From: Achromobacter sp. UMC71
GTDB taxonomy: Bacteria > Pseudomonadota > Gammaproteobacteria > Burkholderiales > Burkholderiaceae_B
Assembly: GCF_014170305.1 (NCBI RefSeq)
Contig: NZ_LZZT01000013.1
Location: 1-44,871, forward strand
Length of the DNA: 44,871 nucleotides
Reading direction: 5' to 3'
Shown here: positions 6,949 through 14,984 of the stretch, piece after piece
How the letters are laid out: the number at the start of each line of letters is the position of its first letter
Position numbering within the stretch: the first letter of the stretch is position 1
Position numbers and translations under genes: made by a program
Notes under the pieces: model-generated
The model's input: only the letters and a program-made list of their open reading frames with translations
What the model was told of the DNA's origin: nothing
Databases searched by the model: none

Positions 6949-7854
6949 TTATTGCGTCGTGACGTGCACCGGCAGCCCGGTTTCTGCGTCCTGCGGGTCG
7001 AAGGCGTCCAGCCAGGCCGAGGCGTAGCTGGCCGGCGCCGCCAGCGGCTCGCCACCATCGCGTTGCATGCGCAGCCGCATGATCAGGTCTTCCAGCGGCA
7101 TGGGCCGCCCTAGCGCGTAGCCCTGGCCGTAACGACATCCCGCGGCCCGCAAGGCGGGAATGTCGGCCACGTTTTCGACACCCTCGGCCACCACGCGCCA
7201 ACCCAGCCGGGTCGCCAATTCGGCGGCGGTGCGCAGCACCTCGAACGCCACCGCGCTACGGCGCATGCGGGTCACGAAATACTGGTCTATCTTGACCTCG
7301 GACAGCGGAATCGCCGACAGCAGCTTCAGGGACGCGTGGCCGGTGCCGAAATCGTCCAGGCTGACCTCGCAACCGGCCTCTTCCAGGCGGGCCAAGGTGG
7401 CGCGCAACGCCTCGAGTTCCTTGATGGGCTGGTCTTCGGTCAATTCAACGCGTAGCAGCGACGCCGGCAATTCCGCGGCGTGAATACGGGTCAGCAGAAA
7501 ATCGACCGAACGCTCGTCGGACAAGGTGGAGGCCGGCGCGTTGATGGCCACCGGTATGGCCATCCCCGTGCGGCGCATGGTCTGCAGCATGTCGATGACC
7601 CGCTGCGCGACCCGTTCAAACAAGATGCGGTCGAGCCCGAGCCGATTGACGGTGGGAATGAATTCGGCCGGCATCACGATGCCCAGCCGGGGGTGCTGCC
7701 AGCGCGCCAGCGCTTCGGCCGATACGATACGGCCGGTCAATAAATCGACCTGGGGTTGCAGCAGCACCCTCAGGCCCTCTTTGCCGGTAATCATGGCAGC
7801 GACTTCTTCGTCGCTGACCACCGAGCTTGTGGAAGCCTCGTGATTTGGCATCAT
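6949..7854 (-). CDS. stand-alone EAL-domain c-di-GMP phosphodiesterase
   Basis: A 301-residue product that is almost all EAL domain. Motifs in order: SAEALARW (EAL), AINAPAS (metal-binding Asn), VELTED, SLDDFGTG, VKIDQ (catalytic Lys), VAEGVE and QGYALGRPM. All residues needed to hydrolyse c-di-GMP to pGpG are present, so it should be active. There is no GGDEF, PAS or receiver domain and no membrane segment. I chose ATG 7854 because AGGAG sits just upstream of it, rather than the ATG at 7932, which would add 26 residues. Upstream lies a 364-base gap, with an AT-rich island, up to the divergent FUSC gene. Confidence 0.9.
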   Translation of the reverse strand: MMPNHEASTSSVVSDEEVAAMITGKEGLRVLLQPQVDLLTGRIVSAEALARWQHPRLGIVMPAEFIPTVNRLGLDRILFERVAQRVIDMLQTMRRTGMAIPVAINAPASTLSDERSVDFLLTRIHAAELPASLLRVELTEDQPIKELEALRATLARLEEAGCEVSLDDFGTGHASLKLLSAIPLSEVKIDQYFVTRMRRSAVAFEVLRTAAELATRLGWRVVAEGVENVADIPALRAAGCRYGQGYALGRPMPLEDLIMRLRMQRDGGEPLAAPASYASAWLDAFDPQDAETGLPVHVTTQ

Positions 7855-8105
7855 GTTCGCTCCTGAAGCGCCCCGGAGTACGGCCTGCGCTGTCCGGGCG
7901 CAGACCGAGGCACATTGGACATGAATATTCACATTCGGCTTGCAGGGATGGATATTCTTACTGCCTAGCGTTATGTACCAATCGCTATCTCATTTGATCG
8001 CCATTGTTTTTTATGCGATTTCGAACATTTATTCCAGGCAATTGTGCTCCCTTGCGGCGCCAAAGTCACACATATGTAACCATGAGTATTCAACGCCGTG
8101 TATTC

Positions 8106-8222
8106 ATGAAAATCCCAATAATCGGACGCTCTGAAAATTCATTATTTTTTTGTCTTGTCGACATGGTAGCGTTGCGTCTTTTCCGCCGATCCGGCCCCAT
8201 TGCCGTCGTATTTTCCGAGTGA
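8106..8222 (+). CDS. possible leader ORF overlapping the FUSC start (38 aa)
   Basis: ATG 8106 begins MKIPIIGRSENSLFFCLV. Its TGA (8220-8222) overlaps the GTG start of the FUSC gene as GTGA, the classical layout for translational coupling. The FUSC start has no visible Shine-Dalgarno of its own, which makes coupling attractive. The ORF lies at the edge of an AT-rich stretch (about 7935-8160) that must also hold the promoters of both flanking genes. Not a recognised family; could be chance. Confidence 0.3.
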   Translation: MKIPIIGRSENSLFFCLVDMVALRLFRRSGPIAVVFSE

Positions 8223-10330
8223 CTACCCTGCTCTCCCGTTGGCGCAACTCCCTGCGCAATGTTCTTTGGCTGGACGCCCTGCAAGCCGCCGCCATCAGCG
8301 CCGCGCCCGTCATCCTGGCCGTATTGGTGCACGAACCCCGCCTGGGCTGGACCGCCATCGCCGCGTTCTGGGCCTGCTTCGGCGATCCGGGCGGCCCGCT
8401 GCGCCAGCGCGCCGGGTCAATGCTGGCGCTGGGATTGATCGGCGCGCTGTTCTGCTTTCTGGCCAGCATCAGCGCCGGCCATCTGTGGCTGCTGCTGCCG
8501 CTGACCTTCCTGTGCTGCACCTTCGGCGGCCTGTTGCGGGTGCTGGGGCCGGCGGCGGCCATTGTCGGCACGCTGCTGTCGGCCGGTTTCGTAGTGGCCG
8601 CCGAGTTGCCCGCGCCCACCCTGGCGGCCAGCCTGTCATATACCCTGTTCTTCGTAGCGGGCGCGCTGTGGGCCATTTTGATGACGGCCCTGGTCTGGCG
8701 CCGCCGCCCCTGGAAGGACGCGACCCACGCGGTGGCGCATTGCTATCGCGGCCTGGCCGATTTTGCCGACGCCTTGGCGCGCCTGTATTCGGGCCTGGCG
8801 CCCGCCGGCGGTCCGCAAGCCTGGAGCGCCGTCACCCGGGCGCAGCGCGGCAGCCTGCGCGCCGCGCTGGAAGCCGCCCGCGGCCGCATCCGCGAGGTGC
8901 AGGACGCGCGCCCGTCGCGGCGGGCCCGGGCCCAGCAATTGTTCTACCTGCTCGATAACGCCGAGGACAGCTTCATTGCGCTGGTGGCCGCGGCGGACCT
9001 GCTGGAATCGAACGCGCCGCGCTGGCTCGGCCGCGGCGCCGGCGCCAACCTTTCGCATGCGTTCCACCGCTACGCCAGCGTCGCCAACGCCATCGCCAGC
9101 ACCTCGGACGTCACCGATGCCAAGCAGGCCGAATGCCTGCGCGAACGCCTGGCGCACTTTGGCGCGGGGCTGCACGAGCTGCGCGGCGCGGCCATGGCCT
9201 ACGCCCCGGACCTGGCGACCATGGTGCCGGTACTGGACCGCATGCAGCAAAACGCCCAGTCCGTGATGCAGGCGCTGTTCGACCGGGACGGCGCGCCCGA
9301 TGCCCCCGCGCTGGCCGCGCGCGCCGAATCGCCCGCGCGCGCGGCCTGGCGCAGCCTGCGCCAGAACCTGCGCTTTGAATCCGACGCTTTCCGCCATGCG
9401 CTGCGCGTGGGCATCGGCGCAACCATCGCGGTGGCGCTGTCCAAGACCTTTGCCGTCAACCACGGCTACTGGATGTCGCTGACGCTGGTGTTCATCCTGC
9501 AGCCGTATTTCGCCACCACCTGGAAGCGCACCGTCGAGCGCGTGATCGGTAGCGTGGCCGGCGCGATCGGCGCGTCGCTGCTGGGGCTGCTGCTGAGCAC
9601 GCCGCTGTCGGTGGCGCTGGCGGTGCTGCCCATCGCCCTGGGCACTTTCGCCGCCCGTACCATCCACTACGCGCTGTTCACCTTTTTCCTGACCTCGCAG
9701 TTCGTGCTCGTCAGCCATATCCAGCAACCCGACATCTACGAACCGATGCTGGCGGCGCTGCGCGCCTTCAACAGCGTACTGGGCGGCGTGCTGGCCCTGC
9801 TGGTGGGCTTTCTGGTGTGGCCCGAGAAAGAACCGCGCCAACTGGCCGGCGCGCTCAGCCGCGCGCTGGAACGCCACGCCGCCTATGCCCAGGCCTTGAC
9901 GCAGGACAAGAGCGGCGCCGGCGGCGGCCAGGACATCGTCGGCTTGCGCCGCCTGGCCTGCCTGTCGGCCGACAACGCCGAGGCCTCGCTGCAACGCCTG
10001 CAGCAGAACCCCGTGCACCGCGACCGCAACGTGGACACTGCGGTAAATCTCCTGAATGCCATGCGCCGGGTCACCGCGGCCGGCACCGTGCTGGAGATCC
10101 AGCCCGCCTTGCCGCCGGACAGCCCCGCTGCCCCGGCCCTGCGCGACTATGGCCTGGTGCTGGCGCATGCCCTGCATCCGCAGGAGGCGGAGCCCCCCGC
10201 GGCCATCCGGCAACTGGCGGTGCCAGCCGCGCTGGCGGCTGCCGCGCCGGGCCTGGCCGGCCCGCTGGACCGCATTGCCCAGCAGGCGCGCCAGGTCAGG
10301 CAACTGCGCGAACGGGTGCAGCAAGCCTGA
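8219..10330 (+). CDS. FUSC/YccS-type aromatic compound exporter family protein
   Basis: A 703-residue inner membrane protein of the fusaric-acid-resistance/ArAE type. An N-terminal block of about six membrane helices (LDALQAAAISAAPVILAVLVH onward) is followed by a soluble helical region of about 200 residues. A second membrane block carries the FUSC signature RHALRVGIGATIAVALS, GYWMSLTLVFILQPYF, TWKRTVERVIGSVAGA. A C-terminal cytoplasmic helical domain ends it. GTG 8219 is used because the protein homology starts there; a TTG at 8150 would add an unlikely Arg-rich extension. No membrane-fusion partner (AaeA type) is adjacent, so the substrate is open. Confidence 0.88.
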   Translation: MTTLLSRWRNSLRNVLWLDALQAAAISAAPVILAVLVHEPRLGWTAIAAFWACFGDPGGPLRQRAGSMLALGLIGALFCFLASISAGHLWLLLPLTFLCCTFGGLLRVLGPAAAIVGTLLSAGFVVAAELPAPTLAASLSYTLFFVAGALWAILMTALVWRRRPWKDATHAVAHCYRGLADFADALARLYSGLAPAGGPQAWSAVTRAQRGSLRAALEAARGRIREVQDARPSRRARAQQLFYLLDNAEDSFIALVAAADLLESNAPRWLGRGAGANLSHAFHRYASVANAIASTSDVTDAKQAECLRERLAHFGAGLHELRGAAMAYAPDLATMVPVLDRMQQNAQSVMQALFDRDGAPDAPALAARAESPARAAWRSLRQNLRFESDAFRHALRVGIGATIAVALSKTFAVNHGYWMSLTLVFILQPYFATTWKRTVERVIGSVAGAIGASLLGLLLSTPLSVALAVLPIALGTFAARTIHYALFTFFLTSQFVLVSHIQQPDIYEPMLAALRAFNSVLGGVLALLVGFLVWPEKEPRQLAGALSRALERHAAYAQALTQDKSGAGGGQDIVGLRRLACLSADNAEASLQRLQQNPVHRDRNVDTAVNLLNAMRRVTAAGTVLEIQPALPPDSPAAPALRDYGLVLAHALHPQEAEPPAAIRQLAVPAALAAAAPGLAGPLDRIAQQARQVRQLRERVQQA

Positions 10331-10394
10331 GACCCCGGCCCGCCGGACCGCAAGGGGCCCGCGTTTGCGCCAGCCCCGTCAATCTGCGTCCTGC

Positions 10395-10439
10395 TTGACG
10401 CGGGTCAAAGGCGCAATGGCCGGGACGCGCCACGATAAA
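10395..10439 (+). promoter_or_regulatory. ANR/FNR-type box and promoter of the universal stress gene
   Basis: TTGAC-GCGG-GTCAA at 10395-10408 is a perfect dyad of the CRP/FNR type. GATAAA at 10434-10439 can serve as -10, placing the dyad centre about 42-44 bases before the start, as in class II FNR promoters. Oxygen-limited induction is inferred from the site type. Confidence 0.6.
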
Positions 10440-10467
10440 GGCCTGTCGCGCTGAAAAGGAGGCCGCC

Positions 10468-11304
10468 ATGTATCGCCGCATTTCCGTACACCTGGACCAC
10501 GGGTTCGATTGCCAACGCCGCACCCAGGTCGCGCTGGCCCTGGCCAAGCGCCACAAGGCCGAACTGGTCGGCATCTACGCCAGCTCGGCGCCGCCGCAGT
10601 ACTACTACGGCGAATCGGTGCTGATGTCCAAGACCCTGAGCGTGATGCGCGACCTGCAGGCACAGAACCGCGGCGCGGTGCAGAACGCCTTCCTGGAGGC
10701 CGCGGCCAGGGCCGACGTGCCGGCGGTGGTGCGGGCCGGCGACAGCACGCCCAGCGCCAGCGTGGCGCTGTTCGGCCGCAGCAGCGACCTGATCATCGTC
10801 AGCCAGCAGAACCGCGAGGACATCGAAGCCGCGCACGAAACCGAATTCGTCGAACAGACCTTGCTGACCGCCGGCCGTCCCGTGCTGGTGGTGCCGTCCA
10901 GCGGCGACTTCCCTGTCGTGGGCGAACGCGTGCTGTATTGCTGGGACCGCAGCCGTGAAGCGGCCCGCGCGTTGGCGGACGCGGCGCCGCTGCTGCGCTC
11001 GGCCTCGCACCTGGCGGTGCTGACCATGGACGAAGGCGCCGCCACGCGCAAGGACGAAGCCGTGCCGTTCGAAGACCTGGCCACCTATTGCATCGCCCAG
11101 GGCATGCCGGCGCCCGGCCACGTGCGTCGCGACATCAAGGGTGTAGGCGTCGGCAGCACCATCCTGAACGCGGCGGCCGACCACAGCGCCGACCTGATCG
11201 TGATGGGCGCCTACGGCCACAGCAAGTTCCGCGAATGGGCGATGGGCGGCGCCACGGCGTCGATCCTGAAAAGCATGACCGTGCCGATCATGTTCTCGCA
11301 CTAG
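10468..11304 (+). CDS. universal stress protein (UspA superfamily)
   Basis: A 278-residue product of two Usp-like halves. The N-terminal half starts YRRISVHLDHGFDCQRRTQ, and the second half starts near GERVLYCWDRSREAARAL. The second half ends in an ATP-binding-type glycine signature (VMGAYGHSKFREWAMGGAT) and the usual closing strand VPIMFSH. A strong AAGGAGG (10456-10462) sits six bases before the ATG. The ANR/FNR-type dyad upstream suggests low-oxygen expression, as for several Pseudomonas Usp genes. Its TAG stop lies inside a short repeat (11301-11310) shared with two other genes here. Confidence 0.88.
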   Translation: MYRRISVHLDHGFDCQRRTQVALALAKRHKAELVGIYASSAPPQYYYGESVLMSKTLSVMRDLQAQNRGAVQNAFLEAAARADVPAVVRAGDSTPSASVALFGRSSDLIIVSQQNREDIEAAHETEFVEQTLLTAGRPVLVVPSSGDFPVVGERVLYCWDRSREAARALADAAPLLRSASHLAVLTMDEGAATRKDEAVPFEDLATYCIAQGMPAPGHVRRDIKGVGVGSTILNAAADHSADLIVMGAYGHSKFREWAMGGATASILKSMTVPIMFSH

Positions 11305-11310
11305 GGCCTG
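11301..11310 (+). repeat. CTAGGGCCTG repeat at universal stress gene stop
   Basis: Positions 2-4 of the decamer are the TAG stop of the universal stress gene. Other copies: 21869-21878, 21902-21911 (inverted) and 33866-33875 (inverted). Confidence 0.7.
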
Positions 11311-11425
11311 GGACCCGGCGGCACCCGCCGCCAGGCCGATGTTTTCGAAGCCCACACCCAGCGGACAGACCAGCTCCAGCTTGGGCAGCGCGGCCATGTC
11401 GTCGGCATGAAAGCCAGTGGCGCCA
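11309..11425 (-). pseudogene. remnant of a D-2-hydroxyacid dehydrogenase gene
   Basis: On the minus strand this stretch encodes ATGFHADDMAALPKLELV followed by CPLGVGFENIGLAAG. This closely resembles the conserved N-terminal segment of NAD-dependent 2-hydroxyacid dehydrogenases (general form GATG-x-x-x-x-x-(M/L)-x-ALPKLE-(L/I)-(I/V)-x-x-(F/L)GVGYE-x-(V/I)D). Only about 35-40 residues remain. The nucleotide-binding and catalytic domains are absent and replaced by the universal stress gene on the opposite strand. It is a decayed fragment; no activity is possible. Confidence 0.65.
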
Positions 11426-11495
11426 AAATTAGCTGCCAGATATTACGCCTCGGTACAATTGCGCGCCACCCGACTGTCCCGCCTTTGAACGCGTC

Positions 11496-12677
11496 ATGAA
11501 AGCCAAGCTACGCAAGTCCCTGCGCACCGCCCTGTCCACCCTGCACCGGTGGGTGGGATTCATCCTGGGGGGGGTGCTGGTGCTGGCCGGCCTGACCGGC
11601 AGCTTGCTCGCTTTCGACCACGAACTGGACAGTTGGCTGAATTCGGCCATGCTGCGCAACAGCACCGGCGTCTGCGCCGCCCCGCTGCCGCCTTCGGCCG
11701 CCGCCCATGCCGTGCGGCAGGCCTGGCCGGGCGCCAGCATCAATGCCATCACGCTGCCCGAGGCGCCCGCCGACAGCTACCGGGTGCAATTCAAGCACGC
11801 CGCCACCGCCGACAACGAAGCCGGCGTCGACACGTGCTCGGGCCAATTGCTGGCCAGCCGCGACCGCGATGCGGTGTCGCTGGACCGCGCCCACCTGATG
11901 CCGCTGCTGCTGCGCTGGCACATGACGCTGCTGCAGGGCAAGACCGGCCGCGAGGTGCTGGGCTGGCTGGCCGTGGCCTGGATCGTGCTGTTGCTGGCAG
12001 GTGTGTACCTGGCCTGGCCGCGGCCCGGCCACTGGCGCCGGTCGGTGTCGGTCACGCGCGGGGTCGGCGCGTTTCGCACCAGCTATGAATTGCACCGCGC
12101 GGCGGGCCTGATCTCGGCGGTGTTCCTGCTGGTGGTGGCCGGCTCGGGCTTTTTCATGGGGTTGCCGCAACTGGGGCGGCAGTTGGTCGCCAGCGTGGCC
12201 AACGTGCCGGCCGACGCGCGCGCGGCGGCGCTGGCGCCGCTGGCCGCGGGCGACCCGGAACTGGGTTGGGATGGCGCGGCCGCCAAGGCGCGCGAACTGG
12301 CGCCCGCGGACGCGACACTGGTGATGCTGCGCCGTGACGCCGCGCGCGGCGTCTACCAGGCCCGCGTGCGCCGCGCTGACGATTGGCAACCGGTCGGCAC
12401 CCTGCGCCTGTTCATCGACATGCGCAGCGGCGAACGCGTGTCGGCGGCCGACCCCTTGTCAGGCACGGCCGGCCAGCGTTTCCTGGCCGTGATGTTTCCC
12501 CTGCATTCCGGCAGTCTCTTCGGGCTGCCCACCCGCATCCTGACTGCTGTGCTGGGACTGCTGCCGTTGCTGTTCTTCGTGACGGGACTGGTGATCTGGA
12601 TCAGCCGCCGGCGGCTCAAGCACCGCGGACGGCAAGCGGCGGCCCAGGCGCCCAGGCCGCAGGCCGGGCGCGCCTGA
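11496..12677 (+). CDS. PepSY-associated transmembrane protein (PiuB-like)
   Basis: A 393-residue inner membrane protein with four membrane segments. The first pair begins LHRWVGFILGGVLVLAGLTGSLLAF and GWLAVAWIVLLLAGVYLAWPRP. A PepSY periplasmic region follows the first helix, then YELHRAAGLISAVFLLVVAGSG and a final helix LTAVLGLLPLLFFVTGLVIWISRR. The repeated LHR and ELHR before helices are typical heme- or metal-related signatures of the family, often co-regulated with TonB-dependent iron uptake. TACAAT at 11454-11459 is a possible -10. A role in reductive iron release is inferred from the family, not shown. Confidence 0.85.
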   Translation: MKAKLRKSLRTALSTLHRWVGFILGGVLVLAGLTGSLLAFDHELDSWLNSAMLRNSTGVCAAPLPPSAAAHAVRQAWPGASINAITLPEAPADSYRVQFKHAATADNEAGVDTCSGQLLASRDRDAVSLDRAHLMPLLLRWHMTLLQGKTGREVLGWLAVAWIVLLLAGVYLAWPRPGHWRRSVSVTRGVGAFRTSYELHRAAGLISAVFLLVVAGSGFFMGLPQLGRQLVASVANVPADARAAALAPLAAGDPELGWDGAAAKARELAPADATLVMLRRDAARGVYQARVRRADDWQPVGTLRLFIDMRSGERVSAADPLSGTAGQRFLAVMFPLHSGSLFGLPTRILTAVLGLLPLLFFVTGLVIWISRRRLKHRGRQAAAQAPRPQAGRA

Positions 12678-12707
12678 ACCGCCGGAAAACGCTGGGGCGC
12701 CCCGGCG

Positions 12708-12860
12708 CTATATCCGTCCCATCAGCAAGAGCACGATCAGCACGATGACAACGATCCCCAGCAAGCCGCTGGGGTAGTAGCCCCAGCTGCGGCTGTGCGG
12801 CCAGGCCGGCACGGCGCCGACCAGCAGCAATATCAGAATGATCAGCAAAATGGTGGACAT
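12708..12860 (-). CDS. DUF3309 small membrane protein (50 aa)
   Basis: Begins MSTILLIILILLLVGAVPAW, then PHSRSWGYYPSGLLG, then a second helix ending LLLMGRI. The central PxWPHSRxWGYYPSG motif is diagnostic of DUF3309. Two membrane helices make up the whole protein. It is the last gene of a minus-strand group DJ-1, Pro-rich protein and DUF3309 (gaps of 77 and 48 bases) driven from the sigma-54-type promoter at 13739-13754. Function unknown; the family is common among stress-induced small proteins of proteobacteria. Confidence 0.88.
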   Translation of the reverse strand: MSTILLIILILLLVGAVPAWPHSRSWGYYPSGLLGIVVIVLIVLLLMGRI

Positions 12861-12908
12861 GGCTTCACCCTTTATTCTTGGTTGATTTGTCGTTGCGGCC
12901 AAGCCGCA

Positions 12909-13079
12909 TTAATGGGTCCAACGGGTCCGCGACAGCTTTTCCTTCACCGGCGGCTCGAGCGGCGGCAGATCCACCTCCGGCTCATCGGTATCGGGATCGA
13001 CCGGCAGATCGCCAGGCGGCGAGCCCGGCGGAATCGGGTCCGGCTTGGGCGGAACATGCAAGAACAGATCGGCTGACAT
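12909..13079 (-). CDS. Pro/Asp-rich small protein (56 aa)
   Basis: Begins MSADLFLHVPPKPDPIPPG, continues with DPDTDEPEVDLPPLEPP and ends LSRTRWTH. It is hydrophilic, acidic and proline-rich, with no membrane segment. ATG 13079 has AGGAGAG just upstream. No family recognised. It lies between the DJ-1-like and DUF3309 genes on the same strand, so joint expression is likely. Confidence 0.7.
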   Translation of the reverse strand: MSADLFLHVPPKPDPIPPGSPPGDLPVDPDTDEPEVDLPPLEPPVKEKLSRTRWTH

Positions 13080-13156
13080 GGCACTCTCCTGTAAAGGTGC
13101 TGCTTTGGGCGCGACCGGAAACCTCCGGCCGCGCGAATCCGGCAACGCGCCGGCAC

Positions 13157-13705
13157 TCAACGGCGCGCCAGCGCAAATACGCGCAGTAATTCCCGGTTGA
13201 AGGCGGGGATGTCATCCGGCTTGCGGCTGCTGATCCACCGGCCGTCCACCACCACCTCTTCATCCACCCAGTCGGCGCCGGCATTGCGCAGGTCATCGGC
13301 CAGCGACGGCCAACTGGTCATCTTGCGGTCCTTGACCAAGCCCGCGGAAATCAGCAACCAGGCGCCATGGCAGATCACGGCCAGCGGTTTGCCAGCCTCG
13401 TGCATCGCATGGACGAACTCCCGCGCCTTGGGATGCAGCCGGATCTCATCGGCATTGACGACGCCGCCCGGCAACAGGACCGCGTCGAACGCATCCTCGC
13501 GCGCCTCGGCAAACATCAGGTCCGCCTCGTAGCGGTCGCCCTTGTCGTTGTGCTTCATGCCCTGCACGGGTCCGCGCTTGGCCGATACGATGACGGTACG
13601 GGCGCCCTGCTCGTGCAGCGCGTCGCGCGGGCCGGTCAGCTCGACCTGTTCAAAGCCATCCACCACCAGGATGGCCACATTGAAGTCCTGTAGTGTCTTC
13701 GCCAT
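13157..13705 (-). CDS. DJ-1/PfpI family protein (YhbO-like)
   Basis: A 182-residue product. The Rossmann-like class I glutamine-amidotransferase fold shows VAILVVDGFEQVEL, FDAVLLPGGVVNADEIR and the nucleophile elbow AVICHGAW with Cys112. The length fits PfpI/YhbO/YajL proteins, which act in stress defence (general stress protein 18, proposed deglycase or hydrolase activity). ATG 13705 has AGGAG seven bases upstream; the ATG at 13768 does not. It is divergent from topoisomerase IB, and both genes have a sigma-54-type promoter in the 113-base gap. Confidence 0.9.
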   Translation of the reverse strand: MAKTLQDFNVAILVVDGFEQVELTGPRDALHEQGARTVIVSAKRGPVQGMKHNDKGDRYEADLMFAEAREDAFDAVLLPGGVVNADEIRLHPKAREFVHAMHEAGKPLAVICHGAWLLISAGLVKDRKMTSWPSLADDLRNAGADWVDEEVVVDGRWISSRKPDDIPAFNRELLRVFALARR

Positions 13706-13738
13706 GCAAAGCTCCTGTATTGCCGTGAACCGCCTGTC

Positions 13739-13754
13739 AGCAAGCGGCGTGCCC
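13739..13754 (-). promoter_or_regulatory. sigma-54-type promoter of the DJ-1 group
   Basis: Minus-strand GGGCACGCCGCTTGCT with GG-N10-GC spacing. Expected start near 13728, a leader of about 23 bases to ATG 13705. It is separated by 19 bases from the divergent promoter at 13774-13789. Confidence 0.8.
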
Positions 13755-13773
13755 GGGCCGGCGGCCATGCCCT

Positions 13774-13789
13774 GGGCACACGGCTTGCG
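13774..13789 (+). promoter_or_regulatory. sigma-54-type promoter of topoisomerase IB
   Basis: GGGCACACGGCTTGCG with GG at 13775-13776 and GC at 13787-13788. Expected start near 13800, a leader of about 19 bases. Slightly weaker than its neighbours, as A replaces G at the end of the -24 block. Confidence 0.65.
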
Positions 13790-13818
13790 AGGGCTGCCGC
13801 GACCTTCAGGAGGGCACG

Positions 13819-14850
13819 ATGCCAGAGCGCAGGCAAGTCAAACCGCAGGCGCCCGCCGCCGCAAAGCTGGTCTACATGGACGACACCCGGCCCGGCTATA
13901 CCCGCGTGCGCGTCGACGGAACGACCTTCCGCTACCTGGATGCGTCCGGCAAGCGCATCACCCGCAAAGACGAGCTGGACCGCATTCGCGCCCTGGCCAT
14001 TCCACCGGCCTATGAATCCGTCTGGATCTGCCCGCTGCCCCACGGCCATCTGCAGGCCACCGGGCGCGACGCGCGCGGCCGCAAGCAGTACCGCTACCAC
14101 GCCGCCTGGGCCCGGCTGCGCGACGCCGACAAATACCAGAGCCTGACCGAATTCGGCGCCCGCCTGCCGCGCATCCGCAACCGCGTGCGGCGCGATCTGC
14201 AGGCCCAGGGGCTGGCGCAGGAGAAGATGATCGCGGTGGTGGTGCAGCTGCTGGAAGACACGCTGATCCGCATCGGCGCCCGCGAATACGTGCGCGCGAA
14301 CCGTTCCTACGGCCTGACCACCCTGACCCGGCGCCACGCCACGGTCAGCGGCGACCGGCTGCGTTTTCGCTTTCGCGGCAAGAGCGGCGTGGAGCACGAT
14401 GTGACCGTGACCGACAGGCGCATCGCCCGCGTGATCAAGCGCTGCCTGGATATTCCCGGGCAGCAGCTGTTCCAGTACCTGGACGACAACGGCGAGCCCC
14501 GCGCCGTGGACTCGGAGTCCGTGAACGCCTATCTGCGCGAAGCCGGCGCGGCCGACTTCACCGCCAAGCACTACCGCACCTGGGCCGGCTCCGTGCTGGC
14601 CTACGCCGCGCTGCAACGCCGGCCCTACGTCGACGAGCGCCAGGCCCGGCAGGAAGTGGTGGAGGTAATCAAGGCGGTCGCGCAACGCCTGGCGAACACG
14701 CCGGCCGTGTGCCGTGCGTGCTACGTGCACCCGTCGATCATCGACACCTATCTGGCGGGGCAGTTGCCGCCGCGCGGCGTGGCGCCCGCCAGCCCGCGCG
14801 GCCTGAGCGCCGACGAACGCCGGCTGCTGGCTTTCTTGAAGCGCGCGTGA
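13819..14850 (+). CDS. bacterial type IB DNA topoisomerase
   Basis: A 343-residue, poxvirus-like enzyme that relaxes supercoils through a 3'-phosphotyrosyl bond. The N-terminal domain begins MDDTRPGYTRVRVDGTTFRY and continues with ALAIPPAYESVWICP. The catalytic domain carries IRIGAREY, SYGLTTL, KHYRTWAGS and the active-site tyrosine in CRACYVHPS (about Tyr302). A Shine-Dalgarno AGGAGGG is seven bases before the ATG. Such accessory enzymes are sporadic in bacteria. Being among stress genes with a sigma-54-type promoter suggests use under stress rather than housekeeping. Confidence 0.93.
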   Translation: MPERRQVKPQAPAAAKLVYMDDTRPGYTRVRVDGTTFRYLDASGKRITRKDELDRIRALAIPPAYESVWICPLPHGHLQATGRDARGRKQYRYHAAWARLRDADKYQSLTEFGARLPRIRNRVRRDLQAQGLAQEKMIAVVVQLLEDTLIRIGAREYVRANRSYGLTTLTRRHATVSGDRLRFRFRGKSGVEHDVTVTDRRIARVIKRCLDIPGQQLFQYLDDNGEPRAVDSESVNAYLREAGAADFTAKHYRTWAGSVLAYAALQRRPYVDERQARQEVVEVIKAVAQRLANTPAVCRACYVHPSIIDTYLAGQLPPRGVAPASPRGLSADERRLLAFLKRA

Positions 14851-14925
14851 ACTTCGCCGCCAAAGCATCGGCGGCCTGACGCGTCGCGGCGTCCAAAAAT
14901 TGCAAGCGGATGTGGCGTTGATGGC

Positions 14926-14941
14926 AGGCGCGGCGCTTGCT
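14926..14941 (+). promoter_or_regulatory. sigma-54-type promoter of the DUF883 gene
   Basis: AGGCGCGGCGCTTGCT with GG at 14927-14928 and GC at 14939-14940. Expected start near 14952, a leader of about 33 bases. Nothing else is visible in the 134-base gap 14851-14984. Confidence 0.7.
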
Positions 14942-14984
14942 GGGTAAAAAGGAAATTCCCCCCACACCCCCCCAGGAGCTAACG

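Noticed and set aside
10357..10370. GG-N10-GC pattern before the universal stress gene
   Set aside because: Only GG and TTTGC fit; the -24 block is otherwise wrong. The FNR-type dyad with GATAAA explains the promoter better.
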